The translations under genes were made by a program, and so were the position numbers. Of a stretch of 64,000 bases of DNA, positions 1-8,094 are shown one piece after another. Each line of letters begins with the position of its first letter. Positions within the stretch are counted from its first letter, which is position 1. Below the pieces are notes generated by a model. The model was not told where the DNA came from and did not search any database. It saw nothing but the letters and a program-made list of their open reading frames with translations. This stretch comes from CAVRAW01 sp963716135 (lineage in GTDB: Bacteria; Planctomycetota; Planctomycetia; Pirellulales; JADZDJ01), in NCBI GenBank assembly GCA_963716135.1, contig OY970289.1, positions 1,488,001 through 1,552,000 of the forward strand, given 5' to 3'.

Positions 1-333
1 ATCCACGACATGCAAGCGATGGATGAGGCGGTTCTTGGCCAAACCGCGAATAATGGGCGGCCGCCGCTGGTGCTGGCGCCGGAAATTCTGAATCAGCCGG
101 CGGGCAGCGTCGCGGCGATGAAAGCCGCGGCGGAAGCGGACGCTGCGGCGCACGAGCGCGAAGCGGCAGACAATTTGGAGCATGGCAGGCAGTTCTTGAA
201 AGAAGGCAAGCCCGGCGTCGCCAAAATCTATCTGAACATGGCGGCCAAAAATTCCACCGGCGACGTGCGCACGCAGGCGCTGGCGGAACTGCAAGCATTG
301 AAACAGCCGAAAACTTCGGTCGCCGGCAAATGA
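1..333 (+). CDS. C-terminal part of a hypothetical protein (5' end outside window)
   Basis: The reading frame is open from the first base and stops at 331-333, so this is probably the last 110 or so residues of a gene that begins before the window. An ATG at position 10 exists but nothing marks it as the true start. The visible part is alanine- and glutamate-rich and predicted helical, with a stretch (FLKEGKPGVAKIYLNMAAK) that resembles a TPR-like helical hairpin. No function can be assigned. A palindromic repeat follows the stop directly. Confidence 0.55.
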   Translation: MHDMQAMDEAVLGQTANNGRPPLVLAPEILNQPAGSVAAMKAAAEADAAAHEREAADNLEHGRQFLKEGKPGVAKIYLNMAAKNSTGDVRTQALAELQALKQPKTSVAGK

Positions 334-336
334 CTG

Positions 337-480
337 AACCGCCGAGGCGCGGAGACCCTGAGCCGGCAAGCGGAAAATGATAAGGAAGCCAGGAATAGCA
401 GTCTTCAGCCTAGCCGTTCCTGCCTTCCTGGTTTCCTAATTAAAATCGCCTCTCCGCGACTCCGCGTCTCTGCGGTGAAT
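337..480. repeat. Palindromic intergenic element, copy A
   Basis: The outer arms are AACCGCCGAGGCGCGGAG (337-354) and CTCCGCGTCTCTGCGGTG near 460-477, which is close to the reverse complement of the left arm. An inner pair, AGGAAGCCAGGAA (383-395) and TTCCTGGTTTCCT (425-437), is also inverted. The whole unit can fold as a nested hairpin. A second diverged unit of the same design lies at 884-1110, on the other side of the thioredoxin-like gene. Confidence 0.6.
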
Positions 481-510
481 TTGCCCGGGGAAATAAGCTA
501 TGTTTGTGGT

Positions 511-870
511 ATGTCCCCGCGGCTCTTCTATTTCTGCGTGGCGCTGGTTGTGGGTCCGCCGGTGGCGGTAGTCGCGCTGAATTACGACCTGCTGAAGCCC
601 AAGCCGATCGATCCGAATACGGCTGTCGGGGAAGTGCTGTTCTTCGAAGCCAACTGGTGCGGGGCGTGCAAGGCGATGAAGCCGGTGGTTTCGAAGCTGC
701 GTAACGAAGGCTTCGATATCCACACCGTGGATGTCGATAGCCATCGGGATCAGGCTGTTCGCTTTGACATTCATGCCGTGCCGACCTTCATTTTGATGCG
801 CGGCAATGACGAAGTGCGGCGCGAAAGTGGAGTGATTTCGCCGGAAACTCTGCGCCAGCTCTGGCGCTAA
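511..870 (+). CDS. Membrane-anchored thioredoxin-like protein
   Basis: A protein of 119 residues if it starts at the ATG at 511. A start at 475 would add 12 residues read through the repeat arm and looks less likely. An N-terminal hydrophobic segment (LFYFCVALVVGPPVAVVAL) is a signal anchor. The thioredoxin fold follows, with active site WCGAC (CxxC with GA between the cysteines) and the cis-proline region VPTFILMRGNDE. It should act as a thiol-disulfide exchange protein on the outer face of the membrane. The fold assignment is firm but the partner is unknown. It stands alone between two palindromic repeats, with no clear Shine-Dalgarno. Confidence 0.8.
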   Translation: MSPRLFYFCVALVVGPPVAVVALNYDLLKPKPIDPNTAVGEVLFFEANWCGACKAMKPVVSKLRNEGFDIHTVDVDSHRDQAVRFDIHAVPTFILMRGNDEVRRESGVISPETLRQLWR

Positions 871-883
871 GAAACGCGGATCG

Positions 884-1110
884 AACCGCGAAGGCGCGAA
901 GGTCACGAAGCAGCGGATGTTTCGCGCAGAGACCGCGGAGGTCGGATGAAGGAAATGACCACGACGGCACCACGAGCACGACGAAAGCACTATTCAATGA
1001 GGAAGCCAGAAAGGCAGGAACGAAGGAGGATGATTTAGTTTCCTTTCCTGGATTCATGGTTTCCTTATAGAGTTCTGCCTCTTTGCGCTCTTCGCGTCTT
1101 CGCGGTTAAT
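884..1110. repeat. Palindromic intergenic element, copy B
   Basis: Same design as copy A. The outer arms are AACCGCGAAGGCGCGAAG (884-901) and CTCTTCGCGTCTTCGCGGTT (1088-1107), near-perfect reverse complements. Inner inverted stretches GGAAGCCAGAAAGGCAGGAA (1001-1020) and TTTCCTTTCCTGG (1039-1051) mirror those of copy A. This unit is about 80 bp longer because of extra internal sequence. No ORF is present. It could be a non-autonomous mobile element or a transcribed hairpin. Confidence 0.6.
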
Positions 1111-1244
1111 TTTTCCCGATGGTCCGCTTGGTGAGACGCCCGCGGCGCTTGCCTGGCCGGAATACCTAACGCGGGCTTTGGACCATAGCACTTGAATCAG
1201 AAATCAGCGTAACAGATTGGGTGGCTCAATTTCGACCACATAGT

Positions 1245-2802
1245 TTACGCTCTTCGGTGAAGGCAACATTTCTTGAATTTGAGGCCGCTTCCGCAGGGAC
1301 ATGGTTCGTTGCGTCCAACCCGGTGGGTTTCGAGAAAATGTGGCTTCAATTTGAATGTATTGGCACTGGGACTTGTTTTGACTTGCGGTGCGGCTGGGTA
1401 CTCATCATCGTGATATGGGGTGAATTTTAGTTTGTGGTCGTAAAGAATATTTAGTTGTTTTTGGATGTTCTGCGCTTCGAGTTTCATCTCTTCGGTCCAT
1501 TCGCTTGGCTGATAGACCAACAGGTCGTGGGAACGACCGCCAGCGTTGTGGATGCCCCGTTCAGTTGCGATGCCGACCACTCGTCGAAGATTGCGTTTCC
1601 ACGCAAGCACAAAGCAGTATTGTTCCAAAAACCAACGACGGCGCTCACGATAATCGTTGTCTGTTTCGGATTCGTCAGGGGCTGCGAAAAACACATATGC
1701 TGTGCCTGGACTGTCCACAGACAGATTAGTGCGAGAGAAGCCCCATTTATCGGTCGATTTCTCTAATGTGTCGATGAATGACTTAGAGAGCATGCGACGG
1801 TCAAGGCGAGATTCCTTTGCCATAATTCGGAGTGCGAGTTCATAATCAGCAAGCGATTTTGCATTGGTTGCGAGAGCTGTTCCATTTACCGCGTGCTGAG
1901 AAAAATCTTCGATCAAACTGTCCCAAACGTAGCTTATCTCGTCCGCGCACTTCTTCCTAAGGAATTCGGTACTGGAGATGTGCCTTTGCCAGTGACCATC
2001 CTCGACAACTAGCTGATCGTACCCAGAAGGCAAAAGAATATCGTGTCCCCCTTCACCCATGTTCGAGACATAGAAGGACAATAGATTCTCCTCACCAGCC
2101 GCTACTGCAAGCTTGCCGCTCCTGATAAAGATTTCCTTTCGACGCAAATAGCGAATGAAGTCGCTAATGGTGTCGAGCTCGCGCAAAATCACATCGAGCG
2201 TAACTTCGTCGAAGACGTGCAGAAATGCATTTTTCGGATCGATCTCGCCGACATAAAAGGGCTTGCAGTCTGCACCAGTGTGCGCTTGTCCGACAATTCC
2301 TGGGCAAAGGATCAAGCTACCGCTACCGCCTAGTTCCGATTGACACCTTTCCTTGGCGCCTCCGGCAACAACGACGAAGTGATACCGGGCCCTGGAGATT
2401 TGTGATAAGTCTAACGGGAACGGTTTGTTGCACTCGCGGTCTAAATAGAGACGTGTTGGAAAGTCTCTGATCCATCGTTTTGCCCCGAAGAGTTGCTCTG
2501 CCGACTTGCGAATGGCCTTGTGATACCAACGCGACCAGTCGGTTTTGAGATCGCCGGAGTTTTTAAACTCGCACAATTTGTCAGAAAAGATGATGACGTC
2601 GTCACCGCAGACAACCAGCAAATCACAGAGCTCTTTGCCGCATCGTTGAGTGTGAGTTCTACCCTGGTCACGATAGACGTTCGGGTAGCTCCATAAACGA
2701 AGAAATGTTCGTTCGCACAGGCGCGAGATAGCGCTCCGATGCCGTAATGCCCTTAGACTGTTCTGACACTCTCGCGACTCCGTTCGATTGGACGATTAGC
2801 AT
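1245..2802 (-). CDS. SEC-C motif protein with PD-(D/E)xK-like N-terminus; apparent frameshift
   Basis: The C-terminus carries a zinc-binding SEC-C motif (GRNEPCPCGSGLKFKKCC). The N-terminal region DLLVVCGDDVIIFSDK followed by EFKNSGD resembles the nuclease-fold core of a large uncharacterised SEC-C family. An ATG at 2802 opens a frame reading to ASERYLA. The continuation RLCERTFLRLWSYPNVYRDQGR lies in another frame that joins the rest of the gene. The frames meet at GCGC (2721-2724), and restoring one GC dinucleotide gives ERYLARLCERTF. A shorter TTG start at 2621 would cut into the conserved domain. Function is unknown. The break may be a sequencing error. Confidence 0.7.
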
Positions 2803-2905
2803 CCCCTTCACGACACTTTGCCAAAGCGACCTGTTCGCGGTGGCAGAGAATTATACCCAACTGCGTTGAACCGGCATGGAGATGGGCAACCCTGTGGCGA
2901 TTCGT

Positions 2906-2924
2906 CCCCCGGTGGAACCGGGGG
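2906..2924. repeat. REP-like palindrome 1
   Basis: CCCCCGGTGGAACCGGGGG, a 7-bp GC stem with a short loop. It is identical to palindromes at 2998-3016 and 3665-3683 and lies just past the 3' end of the RAYT gene. Confidence 0.75.
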
Positions 2925-2992
2925 CTGACGGGGCACTGTGAAATGGATGGCGGGGTGGCGGATCGGTTGCGATGTGGAGCGCGTGTGGTTGT

Positions 2993-3505
2993 TCAATCCC
3001 CCGGTGGAACCGGGGGTTGCCACGGTCGATTGGGATGGATGGCGTTGGAGCAGGTCAACCGTTTGTTGATCATTCGACAGCCGGAGTGGCGGGCGATGTA
3101 GTTGCGGATGCGCTCCAAGCCGGGTTCGTCGTGCACGGGTTCGCCGCAGTAGCTTTCGGTCCAGATGCGGCCGCGGTTGAGTGCTTGGCGCATGCGCGAT
3201 TTCAGGCGGCCGGTCATCGTGTCGGCGTCGTCATTGCCGTGAGAGATGAGCCAGTGCAGATGCCAGGATTCGATGGCGATGTCGGTGAGACGATATGCGA
3301 ATTCATCGGCGGCGGAGAGGATCGCTTCGAGCAGGCGATCGCGGTCAGGTTCGGAGAAGAAGACCGGGTCGGACTTCAGCAGGGCGCGGGCGTGTTTCAG
3401 AACGCGCGGATTGGGCGGGAGGATTTCGCCGTTTTGGACGTAGCCGCGCAGATCGCCGGGGAGCCAGGTGCCGTAGGAGGTTGTGGTGACGAAGGTGATA
3501 GCCAT
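2993..3505 (-). CDS. REP-associated tyrosine transposase (RAYT, Y1/HUH family)
   Basis: A protein of 170 residues, within the usual size of single-domain Y1 transposases. It shows the HUH metal-binding motif HLH (residues 82-84, in WHLHWLI) and the catalytic tyrosine Y136 in IRNYIARH. The N-terminal ITFVTTTSYGTWLPGDLRG is the typical first strand of this family. RAYTs nick single-stranded REP palindromes and are thought to spread them. Four CCCCCGG...CCGGGGG palindromes flank this gene, and its last codons (PPVPPGD) are read from one of them. The RAYT assignment is firm; present activity is not shown. Confidence 0.88.
   Translation of the reverse strand: MAITFVTTTSYGTWLPGDLRGYVQNGEILPPNPRVLKHARALLKSDPVFFSEPDRDRLLEAILSAADEFAYRLTDIAIESWHLHWLISHGNDDADTMTGRLKSRMRQALNRGRIWTESYCGEPVHDEPGLERIRNYIARHSGCRMINKRLTCSNAIHPNRPWQPPVPPGD
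2994..3041. repeat. REP-like palindrome 2 with flanking direct repeat
   Basis: The palindrome is at 2998-3016. The surrounding 48 bp (CAATC-palindrome-TTGCCACGGTCGATTGGGATGG) recurs with few changes at 3661-3708. The two long copies therefore bracket the RAYT gene in direct orientation. The RAYT stop codon lies in this copy. Confidence 0.75.
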
Positions 3506-3583
3506 GCGATGCCAGGCGCATTGGCGTTATTGGATACGGGTTGATATGCGCGCCAATTTACCATTGGCGAAACGTGAATGCAG

Positions 3584-3602
3584 CCCCCGGTTATACCGGG
3601 GG
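3584..3602. repeat. REP-like palindrome 3 (variant loop)
   Basis: CCCCCGGTTATACCGGGGG. The stem is the same as in the other three copies, with loop TTATA instead of TGGAA. It lies upstream of the RAYT start. Confidence 0.75.
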
Positions 3603-3660
3603 ACGGTGCGACGGTTGGCGGTGCATCGGGACAAGCGGGGTGGCGGTGTCCGTTGGTGCG

Positions 3661-3708
3661 CAATCCCCCGGTGGAACCGGGGGCTACCATGGTCGATTGA
3701 AATAGATG
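3661..3708. repeat. REP-like palindrome 4 with flanking direct repeat
   Basis: The palindrome is at 3665-3683. With its 3' flank CTACCATGGTCGATTG it repeats the sequence around palindrome 2. It lies 20 bp past the gyrB stop and could also serve as its transcription terminator hairpin. Confidence 0.75.
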
Positions 3709-3728
3709 GTTGAGCGGCGGGGCGACGG

Positions 3729-6284
3729 TTACACGTCGAGGTTGCGCACTTCCAGTGCGTGTTTCTCGATAAACTCACGTCGGGGTTCGACGTGGTCGCC
3801 CATGAGGGTTCGGAACATGGTGTCGGCGCCGCTGAGGTCGTCCATTTTTACTTGCAGCAGCGTGCGGTTGGTGGGGTCCAGCGTGGTGTCGCGCAATTCT
3901 TCGGCGTTCATTTCGCCCAGGCCTTTGAAACGGGTGATGGAGAGGCCTTTTTCGCCGGCGGCGCGGATCGCGCCGAATAGGCCGCGGAGGTCTTCCAGGC
4001 CGACGGAGTTTTCGCCGCGGCGCATGGTGTAGCGCGGTTCTTCGGTGCCGGTGCGTTCTTGGGGGATGAGGGATTGGATGTCGAAGCCCATTTGCGCCAG
4101 GTCGGCCAGCAGGGTGTTGATGGAGCGGACTTCGTGCAGTTCGACGATGTGCAACTTCTTCGCGCCGGGGGTGTGATGGCCGTTGCCTTTTTCCTTGCCG
4201 GGAGGGGCTGCGGGGACGGATGCGTCGGCGGGCGGGGTGGTTTCCGGGGCGGCGGTGACGGTCATTTCCTCGCCCGTCTCTTCCTCGTGCTGGGCGACGA
4301 AATCGTCGAGCTCGTCGCGGCGGGTGAACCAGTGTTCCTGGCTGCCGAGATAGACGTGATAGATGGGGAGCTTGAGAGTGACGGGATCTTGGCGGACGGC
4401 GTGGGCGCGGAGGCTGATGCCGCGGCGTTCCAGGGCGATGAGGGAATCTTCCATGGCGGCCAGCGTGCGGGCGAGCTTGGCCATTTCGGCGCCTTTGATG
4501 ACGCGGCCGCCTTGATCGCCGGGGATGCCGTCGGGTTCGAACTCCCCTTCCTTGAGGCCGTTTTCCAGGAGCTGGGCTTTCATTTCTTCTTCGGTTTGGA
4601 CGTAGTAGACATCCTTTTTGCTTTTGACGCGGAACAAGGGCGGCTGGGCGACGTATACGTGGCCTTGGCGCACGAGCTCGTACATCTGGCGGTAGAAGAA
4701 GGTGAGCAGGAGCGTGCGGATGTGGGAGCCGTCGACGTCGGCATCGGTCATGATGACGATTTTGTTGTAGCGGCGCTTGCTGAGATCGACCTCTTCGCCG
4801 ATGCCGATGCCGATGGCCGCGATCATGCTGCGCACTTCTTCGTTGGCCAGCACTTTGTCTTCGCGCGATTTGTAGGCGTTGATGATTTTGCCGCGCAGCG
4901 GGAGGATGGCCTGATATTCGCGCAGCCGGCCTCCTTCGGCGCTGCCGCCGGCGGAATCACCCTCGACGAGGTACAGTTCGCAGCGGGCGACGTCGCGGCT
5001 GGTGCAATCGCGGAGCTTGCCGGGGAGCGCGCCGCCGGCCAGGGCGCCTTTGCGCTCGCGCAGCAGGGCCTTGGCTTTGCGGGCGGCTTCGCGGGCTTCG
5101 GCGGCGAGGATGCCTTTTTGGACGATGACCTTGGCGATTTTGGGGTTCTCTTCGAGGTACTTGCCCAGGGCGTCGCCCACGACGGTGGTGACGATGCCTT
5201 CGACTTCGCCGTTGCCGAGCTTGGTTTTGGTTTGACCTTCGAACTGCGGGTGCGGGACGCGGAGAGACAGCACGGCGGTGAGGCCTTCGCGCACATCGTC
5301 GCCGGAGGGGACCAGGTCTTTGAGCAGGTCTTCCTTCTTGCCGTAGTTGTTCAGCGTGCGCGTCAGCGCGGCGCGGAAGCCGGAGACGTGCGTGCCCCCT
5401 TCGATGGTGTTGATATTGTTGACGTAGGAGTGGACGTTTTCGGTGTACTCGCCGCAATACTGCAGGGCGATTTCGTAGCCGACGCCGTCTTGCTCGCCGG
5501 AGATGAAGATGACCTCGGGATGCAAGGGCTCGCTGGCGCGGTTGAGGTGCTCGACGAATTCGACGATGCCGCGCTCGTAGTGGAATTCGTCGTGGTCGCC
5601 GGTTTGCTCGTCCTTGAGGAAGATGTGCACACCGCGGTTGAGGAAAGCGAGCTCCTGCAGGCGGCGATACAAAATGTCGTAGCTGAACTTGGTGGCCTGG
5701 AAGATTTGCGGATCGGCTTTGAACGTGGTTTTGGTGCCGGTTTTAGTGGTGGCGCCGACGCGGCGCACCGGGCCTTGCGGGATGCCGCGTTCGTATTCCT
5801 GCTGCCAGACGTGGCCGTCGCGGGAGACTTCGACTTCGCACCATTCGGCCAAGAAGTTCATCACCGTAACGCCGACGCCGTGCAGCCCGCCGGAGGTTTG
5901 GTAGGCCCCCTTCTTGAACTTGCCGCCGAATTTGAGGACCGTCATCACGCCTTCAAGCGTGGAGACTTCGCGATCCATTTCCTCGCTGAGTTGTTCGTGC
6001 TTTTCGACCGGGATGCCGCGGCCATCGTCTTCGACCGTCACCGAGCCGTCGTTGTTGATGGTCACGCGGACGTTGTGGGCGAAGCCGGCCAGGGCCTCGT
6101 CGATGGAGTTGTCGACCACTTCGTACACCAGGTGGTGCAGGCCGCGGGTGGTGTTGTCGCCGATGTACATGCCGAAGCGTTCGCGCACGTGCTGGAGATC
6201 GGACAGGTGCTCCAGATCGGCGGCGGTGTACTTTTCGGTGGCGGCGGCGGCGGATTTCGAGGGTTTAACGGGTGCGTCGGCCAT
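3729..6284 (-). CDS. gyrB: DNA gyrase subunit B
   Basis: A protein of 851 residues, the ATPase subunit of DNA gyrase, which introduces negative supercoils. The GHKL ATPase region carries EVVDNSIDEALAG and DDGRGIPV. The transducer domain follows, then the TOPRIM domain with YLVEGDSAGGSAEGG and the metal-binding DADVDGSHI. The C-terminal GyrB motif ITRFKGLGEMN is intact. A low-complexity proline/alanine-rich insert (about residues 680-715, around TTPPADASVPAAPPGKEK) interrupts the region after TOPRIM and is unlike the rest. It is the last gene of the dnaA-dnaN-dciA-gyrB cluster, 45 bp after the DUF721 gene. Confidence 0.97.
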   Translation of the reverse strand: MADAPVKPSKSAAAATEKYTAADLEHLSDLQHVRERFGMYIGDNTTRGLHHLVYEVVDNSIDEALAGFAHNVRVTINNDGSVTVEDDGRGIPVEKHEQLSEEMDREVSTLEGVMTVLKFGGKFKKGAYQTSGGLHGVGVTVMNFLAEWCEVEVSRDGHVWQQEYERGIPQGPVRRVGATTKTGTKTTFKADPQIFQATKFSYDILYRRLQELAFLNRGVHIFLKDEQTGDHDEFHYERGIVEFVEHLNRASEPLHPEVIFISGEQDGVGYEIALQYCGEYTENVHSYVNNINTIEGGTHVSGFRAALTRTLNNYGKKEDLLKDLVPSGDDVREGLTAVLSLRVPHPQFEGQTKTKLGNGEVEGIVTTVVGDALGKYLEENPKIAKVIVQKGILAAEAREAARKAKALLRERKGALAGGALPGKLRDCTSRDVARCELYLVEGDSAGGSAEGGRLREYQAILPLRGKIINAYKSREDKVLANEEVRSMIAAIGIGIGEEVDLSKRRYNKIVIMTDADVDGSHIRTLLLTFFYRQMYELVRQGHVYVAQPPLFRVKSKKDVYYVQTEEEMKAQLLENGLKEGEFEPDGIPGDQGGRVIKGAEMAKLARTLAAMEDSLIALERRGISLRAHAVRQDPVTLKLPIYHVYLGSQEHWFTRRDELDDFVAQHEEETGEEMTVTAAPETTPPADASVPAAPPGKEKGNGHHTPGAKKLHIVELHEVRSINTLLADLAQMGFDIQSLIPQERTGTEEPRYTMRRGENSVGLEDLRGLFGAIRAAGEKGLSITRFKGLGEMNAEELRDTTLDPTNRTLLQVKMDDLSGADTMFRTLMGDHVEPRREFIEKHALEVRNLDV

Positions 6285-6329
6285 GTTTATGGATAAGGGT
6301 TCAGGGTTCGGGGTTCAGGTGGGCTCGCT

Positions 6330-6632
6330 TTAGCTGGCGATGCGGCCGGTGCGGAAGCGGAGGTTGGTGATGCTTTCGTCGGGGGCAAGGCGTTGCAGTT
6401 GCTCGATCAGTTCGGATTTGCGGAAGCCCAGCTCTTGGGCCAGCAGGTTGTTGGCGACGGTGATTTCCAGGGTGCCGCGACGGAGGTTGCCGGCGCGGGT
6501 GGTGGTGGCGAATTTTTGGCCGACGGCTTGGCACCAAGCATTTTCCAGCGATGCGGTCGAACGCTGGCGGGCGTAGCCGCGCTTGGCGATCAACTGCGAA
6601 AGGACGTCGGCGATGGGTTTGGGGTAGGCCAA
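6330..6632 (-). CDS. dciA: DUF721 family protein, probable DciA-type helicase loader
   Basis: A protein of 100 residues. The sequence SLENAWCQAVGQKFATTTRAG and TLEITVANNLLAQELGFRKSELIEQL matches the DUF721 fold. DUF721 proteins (DciA) are the ancestral loaders or partners of the DnaB helicase in bacteria that lack DnaC or DnaI. The position between dnaN and gyrB is typical of dciA. In many genomes recF lies between dnaN and this gene; here only 33 bp separate them. The symbol is inferred from family and context. Confidence 0.8.
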   Translation of the reverse strand: MAYPKPIADVLSQLIAKRGYARQRSTASLENAWCQAVGQKFATTTRAGNLRRGTLEITVANNLLAQELGFRKSELIEQLQRLAPDESITNLRFRTGRIAS

Positions 6633-6665
6633 AATGGTTTCGGGTTTCGGGTTCCTGGTTTCGGG

Positions 6666-7781
6666 TTAGCGGTCGCGGGCCAGCGGCATGATGACGTAGC
6701 CGTAGCCGTCGTCGGTGCTGCACACGGCGGCGCTGTCGGAATCTTTCAGTTCCAGGGTGAAGGTTTTTTCGGGATCCAAGACGCGGAGGAAATCGCTGAA
6801 GAAGCGGGGATCCAGCGCGATGGATACCTTCGGGCCGCTGTAGGCCACGGGCAGTTCGACGCGGGATTGCCCGACGTCGGCGGCGCGGCCGGAGAGCACG
6901 AGCAGGCCGTTTTCGAAGGTGAAATCGATGCCGCGGCTTTCTTCGCTGGTGGCGATTGCGGCCTGGCGGACTGCCGAGTGGAGCGGGCCGACGGAAAGCT
7001 CGAGCTTGACGGCATCGGTGCGGTGCGGAAATACATCGCGCCACTTGGGGAAGCGGCCTTCGACCAGGCGCGAGTAGATGGTGAAGCGCGGGCTTTTGAT
7101 CAAGATGTCGTTGGCGCGGGCCGAAAGTTGCACTTCGCCATCGCTATCGCTGACGGCGCGCTCCAGCAGGTTCATCGCGCGGCTGGGGACGATCGTGGTT
7201 TGGCCGGAGGTTTGGTGGCCGCCGACGCTCATGGCCGGACCTTCCATTTTGGCCAGACGGCGGCCATCGGTGCCGACGGCGATCATTTTGTCGGCCTCCA
7301 TTTCCAAGAGCACGCCGCCCAGCGCGTAGCGGCTGCTTTCGTTATCGGTGGCGAAGACGGTGCGGCGGACCATCTCGCGGAACAGACGGGCGGCCAGCTC
7401 GTGGAATTTTTCCTCCTGGAAAATGGCGACGTTGGGAAATTCGTCGGGATTTTCCTCTGGCAGCTTCCATTGGCTACGGTCGCCACGGATTTGCGAGCTT
7501 TGGCCGTCGCTTTCCAGGTGCAATTTTTCATCAGACGATTCACGCAGGATGGGACCAAAGCGGGCGATCGGGAGGACGGCGCTGCCGGGGGTTTCCACGG
7601 TCACGCCGGAAACGTTGATGCGGATGCCGACTTCGAGGTCGGTGGCCATGAGCTGGGTTCCTTCCTTGGAAACCTCGAGCTTCACATTCTGGAGGATGGG
7701 CTTGGGGCTGCGGGCTGGGGCTACGGCGGCGGCCGTCTGGAAGGCGGCGTGGAATTTTTCGCGTTCGAATGTGATCTTCAT
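6666..7781 (-). CDS. dnaN: DNA polymerase III beta subunit (sliding clamp)
   Basis: A protein of 371 residues with the three-fold clamp architecture. The N-terminal MKITFEREKFHAAFQTAA and the motif VVETPGSAVLPIARFGPIL belong to domain 1. The C-terminal end contains the peptide-binding pocket strand YGYVIMPLARDR. The clamp tethers polymerase to DNA. The start is confirmed by the conserved first strand. It lies between dnaA and dciA on the same strand, 313 bp after dnaA. Confidence 0.95.
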   Translation of the reverse strand: MKITFEREKFHAAFQTAAAVAPARSPKPILQNVKLEVSKEGTQLMATDLEVGIRINVSGVTVETPGSAVLPIARFGPILRESSDEKLHLESDGQSSQIRGDRSQWKLPEENPDEFPNVAIFQEEKFHELAARLFREMVRRTVFATDNESSRYALGGVLLEMEADKMIAVGTDGRRLAKMEGPAMSVGGHQTSGQTTIVPSRAMNLLERAVSDSDGEVQLSARANDILIKSPRFTIYSRLVEGRFPKWRDVFPHRTDAVKLELSVGPLHSAVRQAAIATSEESRGIDFTFENGLLVLSGRAADVGQSRVELPVAYSGPKVSIALDPRFFSDFLRVLDPEKTFTLELKDSDSAAVCSTDDGYGYVIMPLARDR

Positions 7782-8094
7782 GATTCGTACTCGGTGATTA
7801 CTTTGCGTCAGATCGGCAAGCGATGTGTTCTATCAGTTTGAATGTTCTTTTCAATCAGCAGGAGCAGTAGTATGGCGCCGGCGGATGTCGAGAATGTTGA
7901 ACGGACGCAATTAGGTGGATGGATGTGATGCGGTATTCGAAGCCGAGGCAATTTGGGCGATTGTGGAAATGATGTTGGACTCGTGTTTAGCCCGTGCGAC
8001 TTCAACCTTGCTAATTTCGATGTGGCGTTGGGGTCGGTGAAGGCGCTGTTGGTTTTTGGTGATCGGATTGAATTGAGTGACAGTGGCGCGACAG
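7782..8094. other. dnaA-dnaN intergenic region, possible origin position
   Basis: This is the position where many bacteria place oriC. The stretch is moderately AT-rich around 7835-7870 and 8075-8095. A single partial DnaA-box-like sequence, TTGTGGAAA, occurs near 7970. No cluster of TTATCCACA-type boxes is visible here or in front of dnaA. The gap probably holds the dnaN promoter. An origin cannot be claimed from sequence alone. Confidence 0.35.

Noticed and set aside
2998..3683. REP palindromes as a CRISPR array
   Set aside because: Spacing is irregular and includes a gene; repeats are palindromes linked to a RAYT, and no cas genes are near.
4059..6296. 745-codon plus-strand ORF opposite gyrB
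   Set aside because: Antisense of a conserved gene in GC-rich DNA; the translation is Gly/Ala/Val/Asp-biased with no domain, as expected of a shadow frame.
6393..7841. 482-codon plus-strand ORF opposite dciA and dnaN
   Set aside because: Shadow of two conserved genes; same biased composition.
7782..8094. Chromosomal origin between dnaA and dnaN
   Set aside because: Only one partial DnaA-box-like word is seen; no box cluster, so no origin is called.
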